Below are positions 8,604-18,918 of a stretch of 64,000 nucleotides of DNA, piece by piece. The notes beneath the pieces were generated by a model. That model searched no databases, was not told the DNA's origin, and worked only from the letters and a program-made list of their open reading frames with translations. How positions within the stretch are numbered: the first letter of the stretch is position 1; every line of letters begins with the position of its first letter. A program made the translations under genes and the position numbers. The DNA is from Helicovermis profundi (GTDB lineage: Bacteria; Bacillota; Clostridia; Peptostreptococcales; Acidaminobacteraceae). The stretch spans positions 1,056,001-1,120,000 of the forward strand of contig NZ_AP028654.1 of assembly GCF_033097505.1 (NCBI RefSeq). The letters are read 5' to 3'.

Positions 8604-9599
8604 ATGAAAAAGTTAAATGTAGCAATTGTAGGTGCGACAGGTATGGTTGGTAGAACTTTTCTTAAGGTTCTTGATGAGAGAAATTTTCCAATAGAAAATT
8701 TATATTGTTTTGCTTCTAAGAAAAGCGAAGGATCAATTATTAAATATAGAGGCAAAGAAATTATTGTTGAAGAGTTAAAAGAGGATTCATTTGATAGAGA
8801 TATTGATATTGCTTTGTTTTCAGCAGGAGGAGAAACTTCTTTAAAATTTTCTCCAATTGCAGCATCGAAAGGTGTTATTGTTATTGATAATTCAAGTGCT
8901 TTTAGAATGGACCCTGAAGTTCCTCTAGTAGTTCCTGAAGTAAATCCGGATGATATTTTTAAACATAAGGGTATTATTGCAAATCCTAATTGTTCTACTA
9001 TTCAAGCAATGGTTGCTTTAAAACCACTTCATGAAAAATATGGTATAAAAAGAATTGTGTATTCTACTTACCAAGCAGTTTCAGGTTCTGGTGTAAAGGG
9101 TATGAAAGATCTAGAAGAAGGATTAAAAGGTAAAGAGTTGAATTTAGCTTATCCTCACTCTATTGCAAATAACTGTCTTCCACATATTGATGTATTTATG
9201 GAAAATGGATATACAAAAGAAGAAATGAAAATGGTTAATGAAACAAAAAAAATACTTGGTGATGATAGTCTGAAAATTACTGCAACAGCTGTAAGAGTCC
9301 CAATGTTTAAATGCCATAGTGAATCAATTAATGTAGAATTAAAGAAAGAATTTTCTATAGAAGAAATTAAAGAATCATTTGAAAAATTTGATGGTATTGT
9401 TCTTAGAGACGACCCATCTAACAATATTTATCCACTTGCGACGGAAGCTGTTGATACAGATGAAGTTTATATTGGAAGAATAAGAAGGGATTTTAGTGTT
9501 GAAAATGGAATAAATATATGGGTGGTTGCTGATAATGTAAGAAAAGGAGCAGCCTCAAATGCTGTACAAATTGCAGAAAAAATTGCAATAAACATGTAA
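8604..9599 (+). CDS. asd: Aspartate-semialdehyde dehydrogenase
   Basis: 331 residues. The NADP-binding GATGMVG is at 11-17, the catalytic Cys130 is in ANPNCSTIQA, and the conserved His lies in the VPMFKCHSES segment. It reduces aspartyl phosphate to aspartate semialdehyde, the branch point to lysine and threonine. The ATG at 8604 follows GGAGG; an in-frame GTG at 8586 would place the ribosome site inside the gene and is rejected. dapA follows 22 bases later. Confidence 0.97.
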   Translation: MKKLNVAIVGATGMVGRTFLKVLDERNFPIENLYCFASKKSEGSIIKYRGKEIIVEELKEDSFDRDIDIALFSAGGETSLKFSPIAASKGVIVIDNSSAFRMDPEVPLVVPEVNPDDIFKHKGIIANPNCSTIQAMVALKPLHEKYGIKRIVYSTYQAVSGSGVKGMKDLEEGLKGKELNLAYPHSIANNCLPHIDVFMENGYTKEEMKMVNETKKILGDDSLKITATAVRVPMFKCHSESINVELKKEFSIEEIKESFEKFDGIVLRDDPSNNIYPLATEAVDTDEVYIGRIRRDFSVENGINIWVVADNVRKGAASNAVQIAEKIAINM

Positions 9600-9621
9600 A
9601 TCGTATATGTAAGGAGGAAAA

Positions 9622-10503
9622 ATGACTTTATTTAAAGGTTCTGGTGTAGCAATAGTAACTCCTATGAATGAAAATGGCGTAAATTTTGAAAAACTTGGAG
9701 AACTTATTGATTGGCAAATAGAGAATTTAACGGATGCCATTATTGTGTGTGGAACAACGGGAGAAGCTTCAACTCTTGAAGATGATGAACATAAGGAAGT
9801 AATAAAATTTGCTGTAAATAGAGTTAATAAAAGAGTTCCACTTATTGCAGGAACAGGAAGTAATTCAACTAATCATGCAATTATGATGAGTAAAGAAGCT
9901 GAGGAATTAGGCGTTGATGGCTTACTATGTGTAACTCCATATTACAATAAAGCAACTCAAAATGGTCTTATTAAACACTATGAAGCAATTGCAGATGCTG
10001 TAAATATTCCTATTATACTATATAATGTTCCAAGTAGAACAGGTGTTAACATTGAACCTTCTACTGTTCTTAAATTAAGCCAACATAAAAATATTAAAGC
10101 TGTAAAAGAAGCTTCAGGTAATATATCGCAGTGCGCTGAAGTAGCTAGAATTATTCCAAATGATTTTAAGCTTTATTCTGGAAATGATGATATGATTGTT
10201 CCTCTTTTATCCCTAGGTGGAGATGGTGTGATTTCAGTAGTAGCTAATATTATGCCTAGAGAGACACATAATATTGTTTCTTTATTCCATGAAGGTCAAA
10301 TTGAAAAATCGAGAGAACTTCAATTGAAATTGAAGCCATTAATTGATAGTTTGTTTATAGAAGTTAATCCTATACCGGTTAAAACGGCACTTAATCTAAT
10401 GGGTAAAGATGTAGGAATACTAAGATTACCTCTTTGTGAAATGAAAGAAAGTAATCTTGAAGCTTTAAGAAAGGAACTTATTAAAGAAAATCTTATAAAG
10501 TAA
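9622..10503 (+). CDS. dapA: 4-hydroxy-tetrahydrodipicolinate synthase DapA
   Basis: A 293-residue aldolase-class barrel. Lys162 in [10 protein letters not shown] forms the Schiff base with pyruvate, Tyr134 lies in [10 protein letters not shown], and [10 protein letters not shown] is the other family signature. It condenses pyruvate with aspartate semialdehyde, the first committed step to lysine and diaminopimelate. AAGGAGG precedes the ATG. Confidence 0.97.
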   Translation: MTLFKGSGVAIVTPMNENGVNFEKLGELIDWQIENLTDAIIVCGTTGEASTLEDDEHKEVIKFAVNRVNKRVPLIAGTGSNSTNHAIMMSKEAEELGVDGLLCVTPYYNKATQNGLIKHYEAIADAVNIPIILYNVPSRTGVNIEPSTVLKLSQHKNIKAVKEASGNISQCAEVARIIPNDFKLYSGNDDMIVPLLSLGGDGVISVVANIMPRETHNIVSLFHEGQIEKSRELQLKLKPLIDSLFIEVNPIPVKTALNLMGKDVGILRLPLCEMKESNLEALRKELIKENLIK

Positions 10504-10517
10504 ACGAATAAATATTT

Positions 10518-10554
10518 GTATAAGTATCAGTTGTTTTTGGACTGATACTTATAC
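10518..10554 (+). other. Perfect 14-bp intercistronic hairpin between dapA and dapB
   Basis: GTATAAGTATCAGT at 10518-10531 pairs fully with 10541-10554. No U-run follows, so it does not look like an intrinsic terminator. It may mark an mRNA processing or stabilisation point. Confidence 0.75.
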
Positions 10555-10579
10555 TATTAATATGGGAAGGAGTATTATG

Positions 10580-11323
10580 ATGAATATTATCTTATCTGGT
10601 TTTAATGGTGCTATGGGAAAAAATGTATTAGAATTGATTTCAGAGGATGAATCTTTAATGATAACTTCTGGAATTGATAGAAAACCAAATAAATACTATA
10701 CTTTTAAACAATTTACTGATTATTCGGATGAAAATATAAAAGGTGATATAATAGTTGATTTTTCGCATTTTTCACTTGTGCCAAATATGCTAGAATTTTG
10801 CAAAAGAACACATACACCAGTAGTACTTTGTACAACAGGTTTGACAGATGAAATATTAAAGCAAATTGAAGAAACTTCAAAATATGTTCCTATATTTAAA
10901 TCAGGAAACATGTCGCTAGGAATTAATTTATTAATTGATATAGTTAAAAAAGCGAGTACAATTTTAGAAGATTTTGATATAGAAATTATAGAGAAACATC
11001 ACAATAAAAAAGTTGATTCACCAAGTGGAACTGCTAAAATGATTGCAAATTCAATAAAATCTGTATTAAATGAAAAAGAATTTATTTATGGAAGAGAAGG
11101 CAATGACACTAAAAGAAAAAAAAATGAAATTGCTATTCATGCTGTTCGCGGCGGGACCATAGTAGGCGAACATGAAATAATTTTTGCTGGAACAGATGAA
11201 ATTATTACCCTCTCGCACAGTGCAAGAAGTAAGAAGGTCTTTGCAAAAGGAGCTATAGAAGCTGCAAAATTCATCTATGGTAAAGAAAGTGGTCTATATA
11301 GAATGGATGATATGTTAAAATAA
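10580..11323 (+). CDS. dapB: 4-hydroxy-tetrahydrodipicolinate reductase DapB
   Basis: 247 residues from the ATG at 10580; the adjacent ATG at 10577 is equally possible. The longer frame from 10562 begins before the AAGGAG ribosome site and is rejected. The nucleotide-binding GFNGAMGKN, the catalytic His-His-x3-Lys motif in EKHHNKKVDSPSGTA, and FKSGNMSLGINL identify it. It reduces the DapA product using NAD(P)H. Confidence 0.95.
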   Translation: MNIILSGFNGAMGKNVLELISEDESLMITSGIDRKPNKYYTFKQFTDYSDENIKGDIIVDFSHFSLVPNMLEFCKRTHTPVVLCTTGLTDEILKQIEETSKYVPIFKSGNMSLGINLLIDIVKKASTILEDFDIEIIEKHHNKKVDSPSGTAKMIANSIKSVLNEKEFIYGREGNDTKRKKNEIAIHAVRGGTIVGEHEIIFAGTDEIITLSHSARSKKVFAKGAIEAAKFIYGKESGLYRMDDMLK

Positions 11324-11433
11324 TAGTAAAGTATATTTAGTAAAAATAATATTGTATTTTAAATGTAAAAATTTTAAACTGTTTTTTAGAAAAATAGGTA
11401 TAGATTTTTGCTATTTGAGAAATTGGAGGAAAT

Positions 11434-12144
11434 ATGAATTATGATATGACTAATCCTTATGAAATTGCAAAATTTATTAAGGATTCAAAAAAAACGACAC
11501 CAGTAAAAGTTTATGTAAGGGGTGATTTAAAAGAAGTTAATTCAAAAGAATTAAAAATATTTGGAGAAAATTCATTTTATGTAATATTTGGAGAAAATGA
11601 TAAAGTTGAAGAATTTTTATATGAAAATGAAAAGCTTATAGAGGAATATGTAGTGGAGGACGATAGACGCAATTCTGCAATTCCAATGCTTAATACAAAG
11701 AAAATTGATGCAAGAATTGAGCCAGGTGCTATTATTCGTGATAGAGTTGATATAGGTAAAAATGCAGTCATTATGATGGGTGCAGTTATTAACATTGGTT
11801 CAAGTATTGGAGAAGGAACTATGATTGATATGAATGCGGTTCTAGGAGCAAGAGCTACAATTGGTAATAATGCTCATATAGGTGCAGGTGCTGTTATAGC
11901 AGGAGTGCTTGAGCCACCAAGTGCAACTCCGGTTATTATTGAAGATGGAGTTTTAATTGGGGCAAATGCAGTAGTGCTTGAAGGCGTTAAAGTTGGTAAA
12001 AACTCTGTTGTTGCAGCTGGATCAGTTGTTACATCAGATGTACCGGAAAATTCAGTTGTTGCAGGTTCACCTGCAAAAGTAATAAAGATGAAAGATGATA
12101 AAACAAAAGATAAAACACAGCTTTTAGATGACTTAAGAGGATAA
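11434..12144 (+). CDS. dapH: Tetrahydrodipicolinate N-acetyltransferase DapH
   Basis: 236 residues. An N-terminal alpha/beta domain of about 80 residues is followed by hexapeptide repeats (from about 90 to 215) that build a left-handed beta helix, for example [16 protein letters not shown] and [13 protein letters not shown]. The length and N-terminal domain fit the acetyl-CoA enzyme DapH rather than the succinylase DapD. It closes the asd-dapA-dapB-dapH group; the aminotransferase and deacetylase of the pathway are not in the window. Confidence 0.93.
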   Translation: MNYDMTNPYEIAKFIKDSKKTTPVKVYVRGDLKEVNSKELKIFGENSFYVIFGENDKVEEFLYENEKLIEEYVVEDDRRNSAIPMLNTKKIDARIEPGAIIRDRVDIGKNAVIMMGAVINIGSSIGEGTMIDMNAVLGARATIGNNAHIGAGAVIAGVLEPPSATPVIIEDGVLIGANAVVLEGVKVGKNSVVAAGSVVTSDVPENSVVAGSPAKVIKMKDDKTKDKTQLLDDLRG

Positions 12145-12147
12145 GAT

Positions 12148-12185
12148 AAAAACGATGCTATAATAAAAAATAGCATCGTTTTTAA
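12148..12185. terminator. Bidirectional terminator between dapH and a histidine kinase
   Basis: AAAAACGATGCTA pairs with TAGCATCGTTTTT. A and T runs on the two sides let it serve both convergent genes. Confidence 0.92.
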
Positions 12186-12187
12186 TT

Positions 12188-13798
12188 TTATAGGTCAATA
12201 TTACTATTGTTTAATGGAAATTCAATTATAAAACTTGTCTTTTCAAAAGGAATACTAGTGCACTTGATATTTCCATTTAATTGACCCGTTACAATATTAT
12301 ATATAATATTTAGTCCAAGACCACTACTATTAGTATTCCTATTAGTTGTGAAAAAAGGATTGAATATTTTAGGTAGAATATGTTCTTCTATTCCTCTACC
12401 ATTATCAGAATAAATAATATTGATTTTATTATCTTTTTTAATAATGTCAATATTTATTATTCCATCATAATTTTTTGTAAAGCCATGTTTAAGTGTGTTC
12501 ATAATCAAATTAGTTATAATTTGTGAAAATGAGCCTGGAAAATTCATAATGGCAATTGAATCATCACAGTTGAGTAAAATCTTTGTTTTAGTATTTTTGT
12601 ATTCATGTTTTAAACTTAATATCACTTCATTTGTAATTTCATTTAAATTAAATAATTGCATTTCATCATGATTTTGATTTACTGAAATTTTTTTAAAACT
12701 AGTTACTAATTTTGCAGCCTTAATTAAATTAGAAGTAAGTATTATTGAGCTTTCTTCTAAATTATCAATAAATGTTATGAATTTTTCTTTTGATAACTTT
12801 CCATTAAGTATTAAAGTTTTGTTTTTATTAATTAAATCTTCCATATAGGTTGATGTAGTTAAAGAGGTTCCAATTGGTGTGTTTATTTCATGAGCAACTC
12901 CAGAAACTAAAGAACCAAGAGATGCAAGCTTTTCTTTTTCAAGAAGCTCTTCCATTGTTTTTTCAAGTTCGATTTTTTGCTTTTGAAGTATTTTTTCAAG
13001 TTTTATTTTTTCATTTTCATGAATTTTATCTATTTTTTCTTGAGTATATATAAGTTCGGAAATATCTAGGTCATAACCAATTATCATAATAACTTCATTT
13101 TTATCATTAAGCAAAGGGATAAAGCTTACAAGAACATATTTTGTAATATCTTCTTCTATGTAACTATAATTAAAAACAACTTTTTCTTTTGAGACTATGG
13201 CCTCTTTAAAATATTTATCATTAAAATAAAAGCTTTCAATTTTATTAAAAAATATTTTATAATGCTTTCCTATTACTTCATTTCTATTTCTTTTAAGCAC
13301 TCTTTCAAAGGACTTATTTATTGAAAGCACAATTCCTTCAGGTGAAATACTATATATCATATTATCTATATTTTCTACTAAAGTTCTATATTTAATTTCA
13401 TCTGTTTTAAGAGATTTATACGACTTTCTAAAATTCTCATATAATTTAAAAACTGATAGTTCGAGAGTATTTAATTCTAAAATAATTGATCCTTTAGGAG
13501 TGTATTTATTATCATGATTACTATTATTTAATTTATTTATTATTCTATTTCCATTTGAAACATAGGTCGTAATATTATAGGCTATAAATAGTTCGCCAAT
13601 AAATCCTATAATGAGAATTGAAACAATTAATATAAAAAAGTGAACTAAATTTTTTTGATATATTTCAAAGTCTTTATTATAAAAAGTTAGATTATTATTT
13701 GAATTAATAAAATAAATAAAAGAAAATAATATAGATATAGATATCATTATCATTGGTAAAAGAGTTATGCATTTTATTGAATAGTATTTTTTTCTCAT
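12188..13798 (-). CDS. PAS-domain sensor histidine kinase
   Basis: 536 residues. Membrane segments lie at about 12-31 and 52-75, enclosing a short outside loop of about 20 residues. A PAS domain (about 138-250, MIYSISPEGIVLSINKSFERVL) and a coiled coil (about 255-290) follow. The phosphoacceptor is His303 in VSGVAHEINTPIG, then a HATPase domain with YSDNGRGIEE and SSGLGLNIIYNIV. No receiver domain is fused and no response regulator is adjacent, so it is an orphan kinase. Its C-terminal part closely resembles the kinase at 15105-17570. The signal is unknown. Confidence 0.93.
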   Translation of the reverse strand: MRKKYYSIKCITLLPMIMISISILFSFIYFINSNNNLTFYNKDFEIYQKNLVHFFILIVSILIIGFIGELFIAYNITTYVSNGNRIINKLNNSNHDNKYTPKGSIILELNTLELSVFKLYENFRKSYKSLKTDEIKYRTLVENIDNMIYSISPEGIVLSINKSFERVLKRNRNEVIGKHYKIFFNKIESFYFNDKYFKEAIVSKEKVVFNYSYIEEDITKYVLVSFIPLLNDKNEVIMIIGYDLDISELIYTQEKIDKIHENEKIKLEKILQKQKIELEKTMEELLEKEKLASLGSLVSGVAHEINTPIGTSLTTSTYMEDLINKNKTLILNGKLSKEKFITFIDNLEESSIILTSNLIKAAKLVTSFKKISVNQNHDEMQLFNLNEITNEVILSLKHEYKNTKTKILLNCDDSIAIMNFPGSFSQIITNLIMNTLKHGFTKNYDGIINIDIIKKDNKINIIYSDNGRGIEEHILPKIFNPFFTTNRNTNSSGLGLNIIYNIVTGQLNGNIKCTSIPFEKTSFIIEFPLNNSNIDL

Positions 13799-14013
13799 AT
13801 TGTTTTGATACTGAAAATATAGATTCAGTATAGCTCTCCTTATATTTTATTTGTATTTATCATGTAAAAAATAAAAAATTTAATAGGTATGCCTTTCATA
13901 TTTACCCGTATTTTGCTTATGAAAACATAGAATTATTATAGAAATCTAAAAATTTTTGATATATAATAAATATATATTATGTAACTTACGGTAAAAATAA
14001 AGGGGGATAAAAA

Positions 14014-15039
14014 TTGAAAAAAGAGACTTCAATTGATTGGGGAAATTTAGGATTTGGATACATTAAAGCTGATTATAATTTTATATCATATTATAAAGAT
14101 GGAAAATGGGACGATGGAAATTTAAGAGAAGATGACAAAGTTACTATTAGTCAAGGTTCTACTTGTTTACACTATGGTCAGCAGTGTTTTGAAGGTTTAA
14201 AAGCGTTTAAACATAAAGATGGATCTGTTGGTTTATTTAGACCATTTGAAAACGCTAAAAGAATGAATAATAGTGCTAAAAGAATAATGATGCCTGAAAT
14301 TTCAGAGGATTTTTTTGTTGAAGCTTGTAAAAAAGTTGTTAAAGCAAATGGAAGATTTGTACCACCTTATGGCAGTGGTGCTACCCTTTATTTAAGACCT
14401 TATATTATTGGTATTGGTGATAATATAGGTGTTTCACCTGCTAAAGAATATATATTTGGTATTTTCGTTATGCCTGTTGGACCGTATTTCAAAGGTGGAA
14501 TGTCACCAGTGAACTTTATTACTTCTGACTATGATAGAGCGGCTCCAAATGGAACTGGAAGTGTAAAAGTTGGGGGTAATTACGCGGGAAGTTTATTACC
14601 TCATCATGAAGCTGTAGAAAAAGGATATGCAGATTGTATATATCTTGATCCATTAACTCATACTAAAATTGAAGAAGTTGGGGCTGCAAATTTCTTTGGA
14701 ATAACAAAAGATAATAAGTTTGTTACACCAAAATCAAATTCCATTCTACCAAGTATAACTAGAAAATCACTTCTATATATATCTAAAGAGTATTTAGGCA
14801 TGGAAGTTATTGAAAGAGAAGTTTATATTGATAAATTATCTGAATTTATTGAAGCAGGGGCTTGTGGAACTGCTGCAGTTATTTCACCAATAGGTGCTAT
14901 AATGCATAAGAATAATAAACATGTTTTCTATAGTGAAACTAAGGTTGGTGAAGTTACAATGAAACTTTATAATACTTTTATAGGAATTCAAACTGGTGAT
15001 CTTAAAGCACCAGATGGATGGATAGTAAAAATAGATTAA
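14014..15039 (+). CDS. ilvE: Branched-chain amino acid aminotransferase IlvE
   Basis: 341 residues, the longer fold-type IV subclass. The PLP lysine Lys185 is in TGSVKVGGNYAGSL. CLHYGQQCFEGLKAF and EVGAANFFGI are further family blocks. It interconverts leucine, isoleucine and valine with their keto acids. Translation starts at a TTG behind AAGGGGG; there is no better in-frame ATG before the conserved N-terminal block. It is monocistronic and lies between two antiparallel kinase genes. Confidence 0.94.
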   Translation: MKKETSIDWGNLGFGYIKADYNFISYYKDGKWDDGNLREDDKVTISQGSTCLHYGQQCFEGLKAFKHKDGSVGLFRPFENAKRMNNSAKRIMMPEISEDFFVEACKKVVKANGRFVPPYGSGATLYLRPYIIGIGDNIGVSPAKEYIFGIFVMPVGPYFKGGMSPVNFITSDYDRAAPNGTGSVKVGGNYAGSLLPHHEAVEKGYADCIYLDPLTHTKIEEVGAANFFGITKDNKFVTPKSNSILPSITRKSLLYISKEYLGMEVIEREVYIDKLSEFIEAGACGTAAVISPIGAIMHKNNKHVFYSETKVGEVTMKLYNTFIGIQTGDLKAPDGWIVKID

Positions 15040-15046
15040 AAAATAC

Positions 15047-15089
15047 TAAAAGAACTATAAGAATAAAAACATTCTTGTAGTTCTTTTTT
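15047..15089. terminator. Terminator between ilvE and a histidine kinase
   Basis: A 17-bp near-perfect stem (15048-15064 with 15071-15087, with one G-U) is followed by T residues and preceded by A residues. It can serve both convergent genes. Confidence 0.9.
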
Positions 15090-15104
15090 GATTATTAAAT
15101 TTAA

Positions 15105-17570
15105 TTATTCAAAAGGAAATTCAATAGTAAAAGTTGTTTTCTTATTTGGAATACTCGTGCAGTTTATTTTTCCCTTAAGTTTACCGGTTACTATATTATA
15201 TACAATATTTAAGCCAAGTCCACTATTTCCTGTATTTCTATTTGTTGTAAAAAAAGGATTGAAAATTTTTGGCAACACTTTTTTTTCTATTCCATATCCA
15301 TCATCTGAATATGAAATAATAATATTATGATTTTCTTTATAGATTTTTATATTAATATTTCCATTAGTTTTATTTGAAAATCCATGTTTTAAAGTGTTTA
15401 TAATTAAGTTTGTAAGTATTTGTGAAAAAGCACCTGGAAAACTATTAATTATTATAGATGAGTCACAATCGATATTTATTTTATGATTTGTATTTTTATA
15501 TTCATGTTTTAAACTTAAGACTATTTCATGAGTGTATTTACATAAATCAAAATTTGTTTTTTCGTCATGGCTTTGATTTACAGATATTTTTTTAAAGCTA
15601 TTTACAAGTTCAGCTGCTTTTAATAGATTTATAGAAAGTATTTTAATACTTTCATCAAGATTATTTAAAAATTGAAAAAAACTACTTTTAGACAACTTGC
15701 CGCTATTTGTAAGTTTTTTATTTTTTGTAATGATATCTTCAATAAAAGAAGCGGTTGTAATAGATACTCCAAGTGGAGTATTAATTTCATGAGCTACACC
15801 TGAAACCAATGAACCTAAAGAAGCTAGTTTCTCTTTTTCTAATAGTTCTTTCATAGTTGTTTCTAGTTCTTTTGTTTTATCATCAAGCATTTTTTCCAGT
15901 TTATCTTTTTCATTTTTATGAAGTTCTTCAAGTTTTAATTGAGTATTTATAAGTTTTGTAATATCGTAATTTGAACCAATAACCATAATAATATTTTTTT
16001 CATCATCTAGAATTGGAATAAGGCTAATTCTAACAAATTTTCTGGTATTCTCATCTATAAAATCGTAATTATATGATGTCATTTTTTTTGTGTCTAAGGC
16101 CTTATTGAAAAACGCTTCCATTTTTAGTGCATCATCATATTTATCAAATAAAGTTTTATAGTGGGTACCAATAACTTCTTTGCGGTCTCTTTTTAGTATT
16201 TTTTCAAATGGTTTATTTATGGCTAACATGATTCCTTCTACACTCATACTGTAAATCATATTATCTATATTTTCCACTAAATATCTATATTTATTTTTAC
16301 TTGTAGTTATGTCATCAAAAGATTTTTTAAGTTTTTTTGTCATAGAATGAAGTGCTATATTAAGTTCATTAATTTCTAGTATATTATTTTCTTTAAAATC
16401 AGTTGATAAATGCCAATTGCCATCAGCGATATTTGTAGCCAATTCTGAACTTTTTAATATTGGATTGGTTACCTTAATTAATAAAAAATATGTTGCCAAT
16501 GATCCAATAAAGAAAATCACTAACATGGCTATAATACTATAATTCGTTTTATTTTTTAATGAACCAAGTAGGTTTTTTTCAGGAATTATTATTACGACTT
16601 TCCATTTTAGATTAGATAATATATCTAAATCGTTATATAAAATAAAATAAGGATTATTATTAATATTAATTTTATAAATTTTTTTGTTTTTTATATCATT
16701 TGATTTTAAAAATGTATAACTATTCTTAATAAGAATATTATCGCTTTCAGACACTAAAGTTAACTTTGGTAAAGTAGATTTTGTTTTTAAATTATTTGAC
16801 ATGGATGCATCATTTGAATTAGATATTAAATTCCAATTTTTATCTGCTATATATATAGTCCCCATACTTTTTTTAAGATTATTGTTTAGAAATTTATCAA
16901 TTTCGTTTAAATTAATATCTATTGAAATCGAACCTAAAAAATTATTTTTATGATCAAATACAGGTGTAAGTGAAGAAATCGTATATGATTCAATTTCATC
17001 TTGATTTACGTAAACATCCGACCACTTTTGTTTTAAGGATTCTTTTACTGGAAGATACCAAGGTCTAATTCTAGGATCATAGTTTTTATAAGAAGCGTTT
17101 ATCTTTGATTTTATTGTTGAATTATCATATATATTAAGATTATAATTTGTTCTAATGTCTTTTAGCATAAGAGAAAAAGAATTTGAAGTTTTGTTGTATC
17201 TAAATCCAATATAATTTCCTTTTTCATTACCAAAACTTATTGCATTAATTTGATTATCTTTTTTTAAAATTTTAGTGTAAAATGTAAGAAGATTTTTCTC
17301 TAAGAGACTTAAGTTATCATTGTTTTCATCGTAAAGGGTATTAATATTTTGACTTAGTATGGAACCGATAAATTGAGGATCTAAAAGTAATTTTTCTAAA
17401 TGATTTTGAATGTTTTCATTTAAAAGAGTAGCTAATTTTGTTCCTTCTTCATTGGAAATCCAATTGTAATTAGATCTTATAAATATAAAAAAAATTATTA
17501 GTATTGATAATAATACACTTATTATAGGTATGAAAATAATGCTTTTTATAGAAAATTTAGATTTAATCAT
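15105..17570 (-). CDS. Cache/HAMP/PAS sensor histidine kinase
   Basis: 821 residues. A first membrane segment (about 9-31) and a second (about 345-366) bracket an extracellular region of about 300 residues. That region contains YDPRIRPWYLPVKES, the hallmark of dCache sensor domains for small ligands. HAMP (about 366-420), PAS (about 425-545), a coiled coil, the His box VSGVAHEINTPLG and an ATPase domain with SDDGYGIEK and SGLGLNIVYNIV follow. No cognate regulator is adjacent. From the PAS domain on, it is a paralogue of the 536-residue kinase on the other side of ilvE. Confidence 0.93.
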   Translation of the reverse strand: MIKSKFSIKSIIFIPIISVLLSILIIFFIFIRSNYNWISNEEGTKLATLLNENIQNHLEKLLLDPQFIGSILSQNINTLYDENNDNLSLLEKNLLTFYTKILKKDNQINAISFGNEKGNYIGFRYNKTSNSFSLMLKDIRTNYNLNIYDNSTIKSKINASYKNYDPRIRPWYLPVKESLKQKWSDVYVNQDEIESYTISSLTPVFDHKNNFLGSISIDINLNEIDKFLNNNLKKSMGTIYIADKNWNLISNSNDASMSNNLKTKSTLPKLTLVSESDNILIKNSYTFLKSNDIKNKKIYKININNNPYFILYNDLDILSNLKWKVVIIIPEKNLLGSLKNKTNYSIIAMLVIFFIGSLATYFLLIKVTNPILKSSELATNIADGNWHLSTDFKENNILEINELNIALHSMTKKLKKSFDDITTSKNKYRYLVENIDNMIYSMSVEGIMLAINKPFEKILKRDRKEVIGTHYKTLFDKYDDALKMEAFFNKALDTKKMTSYNYDFIDENTRKFVRISLIPILDDEKNIIMVIGSNYDITKLINTQLKLEELHKNEKDKLEKMLDDKTKELETTMKELLEKEKLASLGSLVSGVAHEINTPLGVSITTASFIEDIITKNKKLTNSGKLSKSSFFQFLNNLDESIKILSINLLKAAELVNSFKKISVNQSHDEKTNFDLCKYTHEIVLSLKHEYKNTNHKINIDCDSSIIINSFPGAFSQILTNLIINTLKHGFSNKTNGNINIKIYKENHNIIISYSDDGYGIEKKVLPKIFNPFFTTNRNTGNSGLGLNIVYNIVTGKLKGKINCTSIPNKKTTFTIEFPFE

Positions 17571-17765
17571 AGGATTCTCCTTAAATAAATTTGAGTATTT
17601 ATTAAGATGCTATGTAATGTTATACCCTGCAAACAGCTTATTTAAACACTTAATTAAATTATATATTTTCTCTTTTGTTCATAATTTTGTAATAAAATTA
17701 TGGTTATATATAAAAGAGCTTTAGAAAATATTTTTATATACGGGGCACTTTAAGGAGAATAAATA

Positions 17766-18197
17766 ATGAATAAAATTAGAAGTTTTGGTATAAAAGAAAA
17801 TAAGTATACTTATATAGAAAGAAAGGGTGTATATGGCCTTGAGTATAAAGATGATAAAGTCTTTCTTGTCAAAAGTCCATTAGGATATTTTGCACTTGGG
17901 GGAGGCATAGAACCTGGCGAAAGCGAAGAAGAATGTTTAAGGAGAGAAGTTATTGAAGAAGTGGGTAAATTTATAGAAATAGGTGAATTTTTAGAAGAAG
18001 TTATCGAATATGTTCATGTCAAAGGAAGCGAGAAGAGTTATAAAAAAATAATGAAATTCTACAGAATTGATCTTAAAGAGAATTATGATGGTAAAATTGA
18101 AGAGGATCATGAGCTTGTTGAACTTTCAGTTGAAGACGCAATAAATAAAATGTTTTTGAAAGGACAAGCATATGTTGTCAAAAAATATGCTAAATAA
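17766..18197 (+). CDS. Nudix hydrolase
   Basis: 143 residues. A complete Nudix box lies at about 46-68 (GGIEPGESEEECLRREVIEEVG), with the metal-binding REVIEEVG core intact. The family hydrolyses nucleoside diphosphates linked to another moiety; the substrate cannot be read from sequence. AAGGAG precedes the ATG. The end overlaps the next gene by 26 bases. Confidence 0.92.
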   Translation: MNKIRSFGIKENKYTYIERKGVYGLEYKDDKVFLVKSPLGYFALGGGIEPGESEEECLRREVIEEVGKFIEIGEFLEEVIEYVHVKGSEKSYKKIMKFYRIDLKENYDGKIEEDHELVELSVEDAINKMFLKGQAYVVKKYAK

Positions 18198-18918
18198 AGT
18201 AGTATTTGTTTCAAGTCATATAAACGATGAATTTAGAAAGTATTTAAATGAAAATAATTATAGAGTTATAACTTTAAATAAAAACTTAGAGATTAGAGAT
18301 GAAATCTCAACGCATCCCGATATTTTTTTAACTTTAGTTGATAATGAAATTATTTTTGAACCCTTTACGTATGAAAAAATTTGTGATAACAATTATTTTA
18401 TAAGTGCTTATAAAGTTCATAAAGGAAGTACAATTCTTAGTAAGCATTATCCAATGGATATAGCTTATAACGTTGCTATTGTTGGAAATTATGCTATTCA
18501 TAATACAAAGTATACGGATGATATTATAAAAAAGGTAGTTAAGAAACTTGGAAAAGAATGGATTCATATTAACCAAGGTTATTCAAAATGTTCGATAGTG
18601 ATTGCTAATGATAAAGCGATAATTACTTCTGATAAAGGCATTTACAATACATTTAAAAATAGACTTGATGTTTTACTTATAAAAGAAGGCTATGTAAAGC
18701 TAAAAGGTATGAAATATGGTTTTCTTGGAGGTGCATCGGGAAAAATAGGTGATACCTTAGTTTTTTATGGAAATTTAGAGAGTCATATAGATTTTTTTAG
18801 AATAGTAAAATTTTTAGAAGAAAGAAATATAAAATATAAGTATTTTAAAGAATTTGAGCTAGAAGATATAGGATCCATAATAGAAATACCATTAAATAAA
18901 AGTAGGAGAATAAAATGA
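18172..18918 (+). CDS. GME-fold-like protein, probably DUF6873 family
   Basis: 248 residues, no signal peptide and no membrane segments. Sequences such as STHPDIFLTLVDN, HYPMDIAYNVAIVG, NQGYSKCSIVIAN and GFLGGASGKIGDTLVF resemble a clostridial family that I recall as DUF6873, assigned to the guanidino-modifying-enzyme fold. That family label is from memory. Cys in GYSKCS might be functional, but this is inference. The chosen start has AAAGGA seven bases upstream, inside the Nudix gene. The next gene starts at its stop codon. Confidence 0.7.
   Translation: MLSKNMLNKVVFVSSHINDEFRKYLNENNYRVITLNKNLEIRDEISTHPDIFLTLVDNEIIFEPFTYEKICDNNYFISAYKVHKGSTILSKHYPMDIAYNVAIVGNYAIHNTKYTDDIIKKVVKKLGKEWIHINQGYSKCSIVIANDKAIITSDKGIYNTFKNRLDVLLIKEGYVKLKGMKYGFLGGASGKIGDTLVFYGNLESHIDFFRIVKFLEERNIKYKYFKEFELEDIGSIIEIPLNKSRRIK

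Noticed and set aside
17530..17724. 64-codon frame on the plus strand upstream of the Nudix gene
   Set aside because: It overlaps the start of the antisense kinase, has no ribosome site and resembles no protein.
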